A stretch of 5,920 nt of DNA from Bryobacterales bacterium (lineage in GTDB: Bacteria > Acidobacteriota > Terriglobia > Bryobacterales > Bryobacteraceae), in assembly GCA_003139735.1 (NCBI GenBank), contig PLGA01000616.1, positions 1-5,920 on the forward strand, written 5' to 3'. Below are positions 4,550 through 5,920 of the stretch, piece by piece. The translations under genes and the position numbers were made by a program. Below the pieces are notes generated by a model. It was given only the letters and a program-made list of their open reading frames with translations, did no database searches and had not been told where the DNA came from. Position 1 is the first letter of the stretch, and every line of letters starts with the position of its first letter.

Positions 4550-5920
4550 ATGCAACCGTCAGGGCCCCATCCCTATCCCGCGCCGCATCCCTTCACCGCA
4601 ACCTCCGACGTCTTGATTTCGCTCGCCGAACGCGCCAGCCTGGTGGACCATCTGGTGTCGCAAACCGCCGCGGAGTTGCTGTTTCCCACCGTTCCCGAAG
4701 GTCTCGCGGTGATTTCCGTGGGCGGATACGGGAGGCGCCAGCTTTTTCCGTTCTCCGATATCGACCTGCTCCTGCTGTGCCGGAACGAAGACATGCTCCG
4801 CGCGCATAAACCGGAGATCTCGGCCTTTCTGCAGAGATTGTGGGACGCCGGCCTGCGCGTCAGCCAATCGGTGCGCGTTCCCGACGAATGCCTGGAGGTT
4901 CACGACCAGAACGCCGAGCTCAACATCAGCCTGCTGGACCAGCGCTTTCTGTCCGGCGACCGGCCGCTGTTCGGCGCCCTGAGCAAGAAATTTCCGCGCT
5001 TCGTGCAGAGCAACCGCGACGCCCTGATGCGCAACCTGGTCCGCCTGACCCGCGAGCGCCACTCCAAATACGCCGACACTTTCTATCATCTCGAGCCCAA
5101 CGTGAAGGAGACTCCCGGCGGGCTGCGCGATTTTCAGTTCATCCGATGGATGGAGCAGCTCCGCGAGGCGGACGCCACTCGTCTGACCTCGCCCGAGGCG
5201 CCCGACGACCTGCGGCACGCCTTCCGGTACCTGGCGCGCCTGCGGTCCGCACTCCACGCCCAGGCAGGACGCGACCAGAATCAGCTCACCTTCGACGCCC
5301 AGGATGCCCTGGCCGACAACGGGGACGTGGCCGCGTGGATGCGCGAGTATTACCGCCAGGCGCGCGCCGTCAATCGCGCGGCCATGCGCTCCCTGGAACT
5401 CTGGGACGCGCAGTCGAGCGCTCTGTTCGCGCAGTTTGTGGGGTGGCGCTCGAGGCTCTCCAACTCCGATTTCGCGGTGCATCGCGAGCGCGTTCATTTT
5501 CGCGCGCCACAACAACTGGAGAATGACCCCGAACTGGTGCTGCGGCTGTTCGAATTCGTGGCGCGTCACGGCCTGCGTCTCTCGAACGAAGCCGTGAATC
5601 AACTGGAGCCTCGTCTGGGCCGCCTGCGGGAGTACTTCGAGGAGCCGCGGAGCCTGTGGCCCGCGCTGAACCAGATTCTCTCCCAGACCCACGCGCCCCT
5701 GGCGGTCCGCTCGATGCATGAGACCGGCGTGCTTTTCGCGTTGTTCCCGGGCCTGGAGCAGATCGAGTGCCAGGTGGTGCGCGATTTCTACCATCGCTAC
5801 ACCGTGGACGAGCACACCCTGGTAGCCATCCAGAACGCCTGCGCCGCGCCGGCGCGCTATGGCGAGCTCCTGCTGGAGCTGCCGCAAAAGGCCGTGTTGC
5901 TGTTCGCGCTGCTGTTCCAC
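4550..5920 (+). CDS. glnD: PII uridylyltransferase / uridylyl-removing enzyme GlnD, N-terminal part
   Basis: An open frame of 457 codons continues past the window edge. It encodes the enzyme that adds UMP to PII Tyr51 when glutamine is low and removes it when glutamine is high. The nucleotidyltransferase motif GGYGRRQLFPFSDIDLLLL lies at 58-76, with Gly58-Gly59 and catalytic Asp70 and Asp72 at the spacing seen in E. coli GlnD. The signature LEPNVKETPGGLRDFQ is at 181-196, followed by a helical linker. The HD domain begins with YHRYTVDEHTL (414-424), and the last visible residue, His457 in LLFH, should be the His of the HD pair. The rest of the HD domain and the two glutamine-sensing ACT domains would lie downstream. 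The N-terminus is short and proline-rich compared with E. coli. The in-frame stop of glnB at 4526-4528 makes ATG 4550 the first possible start, and GGGA (4540-4543) is 6 bases upstream. It is the third gene of the likely amt-glnB-glnD operon. Confidence 0.95.
   Translation, partial: MQPSGPHPYPAPHPFTATSDVLISLAERASLVDHLVSQTAAELLFPTVPEGLAVISVGGYGRRQLFPFSDIDLLLLCRNEDMLRAHKPEISAFLQRLWDAGLRVSQSVRVPDECLEVHDQNAELNISLLDQRFLSGDRPLFGALSKKFPRFVQSNRDALMRNLVRLTRERHSKYADTFYHLEPNVKETPGGLRDFQFIRWMEQLREADATRLTSPEAPDDLRHAFRYLARLRSALHAQAGRDQNQLTFDAQDALADNGDVAAWMREYYRQARAVNRAAMRSLELWDAQSSALFAQFVGWRSRLSNSDFAVHRERVHFRAPQQLENDPELVLRLFEFVARHGLRLSNEAVNQLEPRLGRLREYFEEPRSLWPALNQILSQTHAPLAVRSMHETGVLFALFPGLEQIECQVVRDFYHRYTVDEHTLVAIQNACAAPARYGELLLELPQKAVLLFALLFH

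Noticed and set aside
4559..5920. A 453-codon open frame on the minus strand across the last part of the window
   Set aside because: It lies opposite glnD, whose plus-strand frame carries clear nucleotidyltransferase and HD motifs. The minus-strand product is rich in Gln, His and Arg with no recognisable domain, as expected for the reverse of a GC-rich gene.

Overview
The window is GC-rich, dense bacterial DNA with six protein-coding genes and no RNA genes, insertion sequences or CRISPR. Its gene content would suit an environmental bacterium of the Acidobacteriota (Solibacter-like). The hints are a membrane glycosyltransferase-like protein with C-terminal TPRs, a free-standing SET-domain methyltransferase, and an ammonium transporter with a signal peptide. 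No single gene proves the phylum, so this is an inference.

Layout: (1) Bases 1-89 are the end of a Cu(I)-type P1B ATPase on the + strand. (2) A 153-bp gap follows, with two small hairpins and a -10-like hexamer. (3) Bases 243-2180 (+) encode a 645-residue polytopic TMTC/GT-C-like protein ending in five tandem TPRs. (4) Bases 2184-2633 (-) encode a compact SET + post-SET lysine methyltransferase. It converges on the TPR gene with only 3 bp between the stop codons. (5) A 142-bp divergent intergenic region holds an AT-rich island and an imperfect 22-bp dyad. (6) Bases 2776-5920 (+) form a nitrogen-control cluster: ammonium transporter (amt), PII signal protein (glnB/glnK type) and the 5' part of PII uridylyltransferase (glnD), separated by only 25 and 21 bp.

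The last three genes make one functional unit. Amt brings in ammonium. PII senses ATP/ADP and 2-oxoglutarate and can plug the Amt pore with its T-loop. GlnD senses glutamine and adds or removes UMP on PII Tyr51. The gaps between them hold no visible terminator, so co-transcription is likely. The glnD frame runs off the window exactly at the His of the expected HD-domain His-Asp pair, so its second half (rest of HD, ACT domains) is not visible.

I found no clearly new system. The points most worth a second look are the eukaryotic-style SET enzyme, the matching unusual 5' ends of the TPR and SET genes, the dyad before amt, the PII with mixed GlnB/GlnK features, and the recently amplified TPR repeats.
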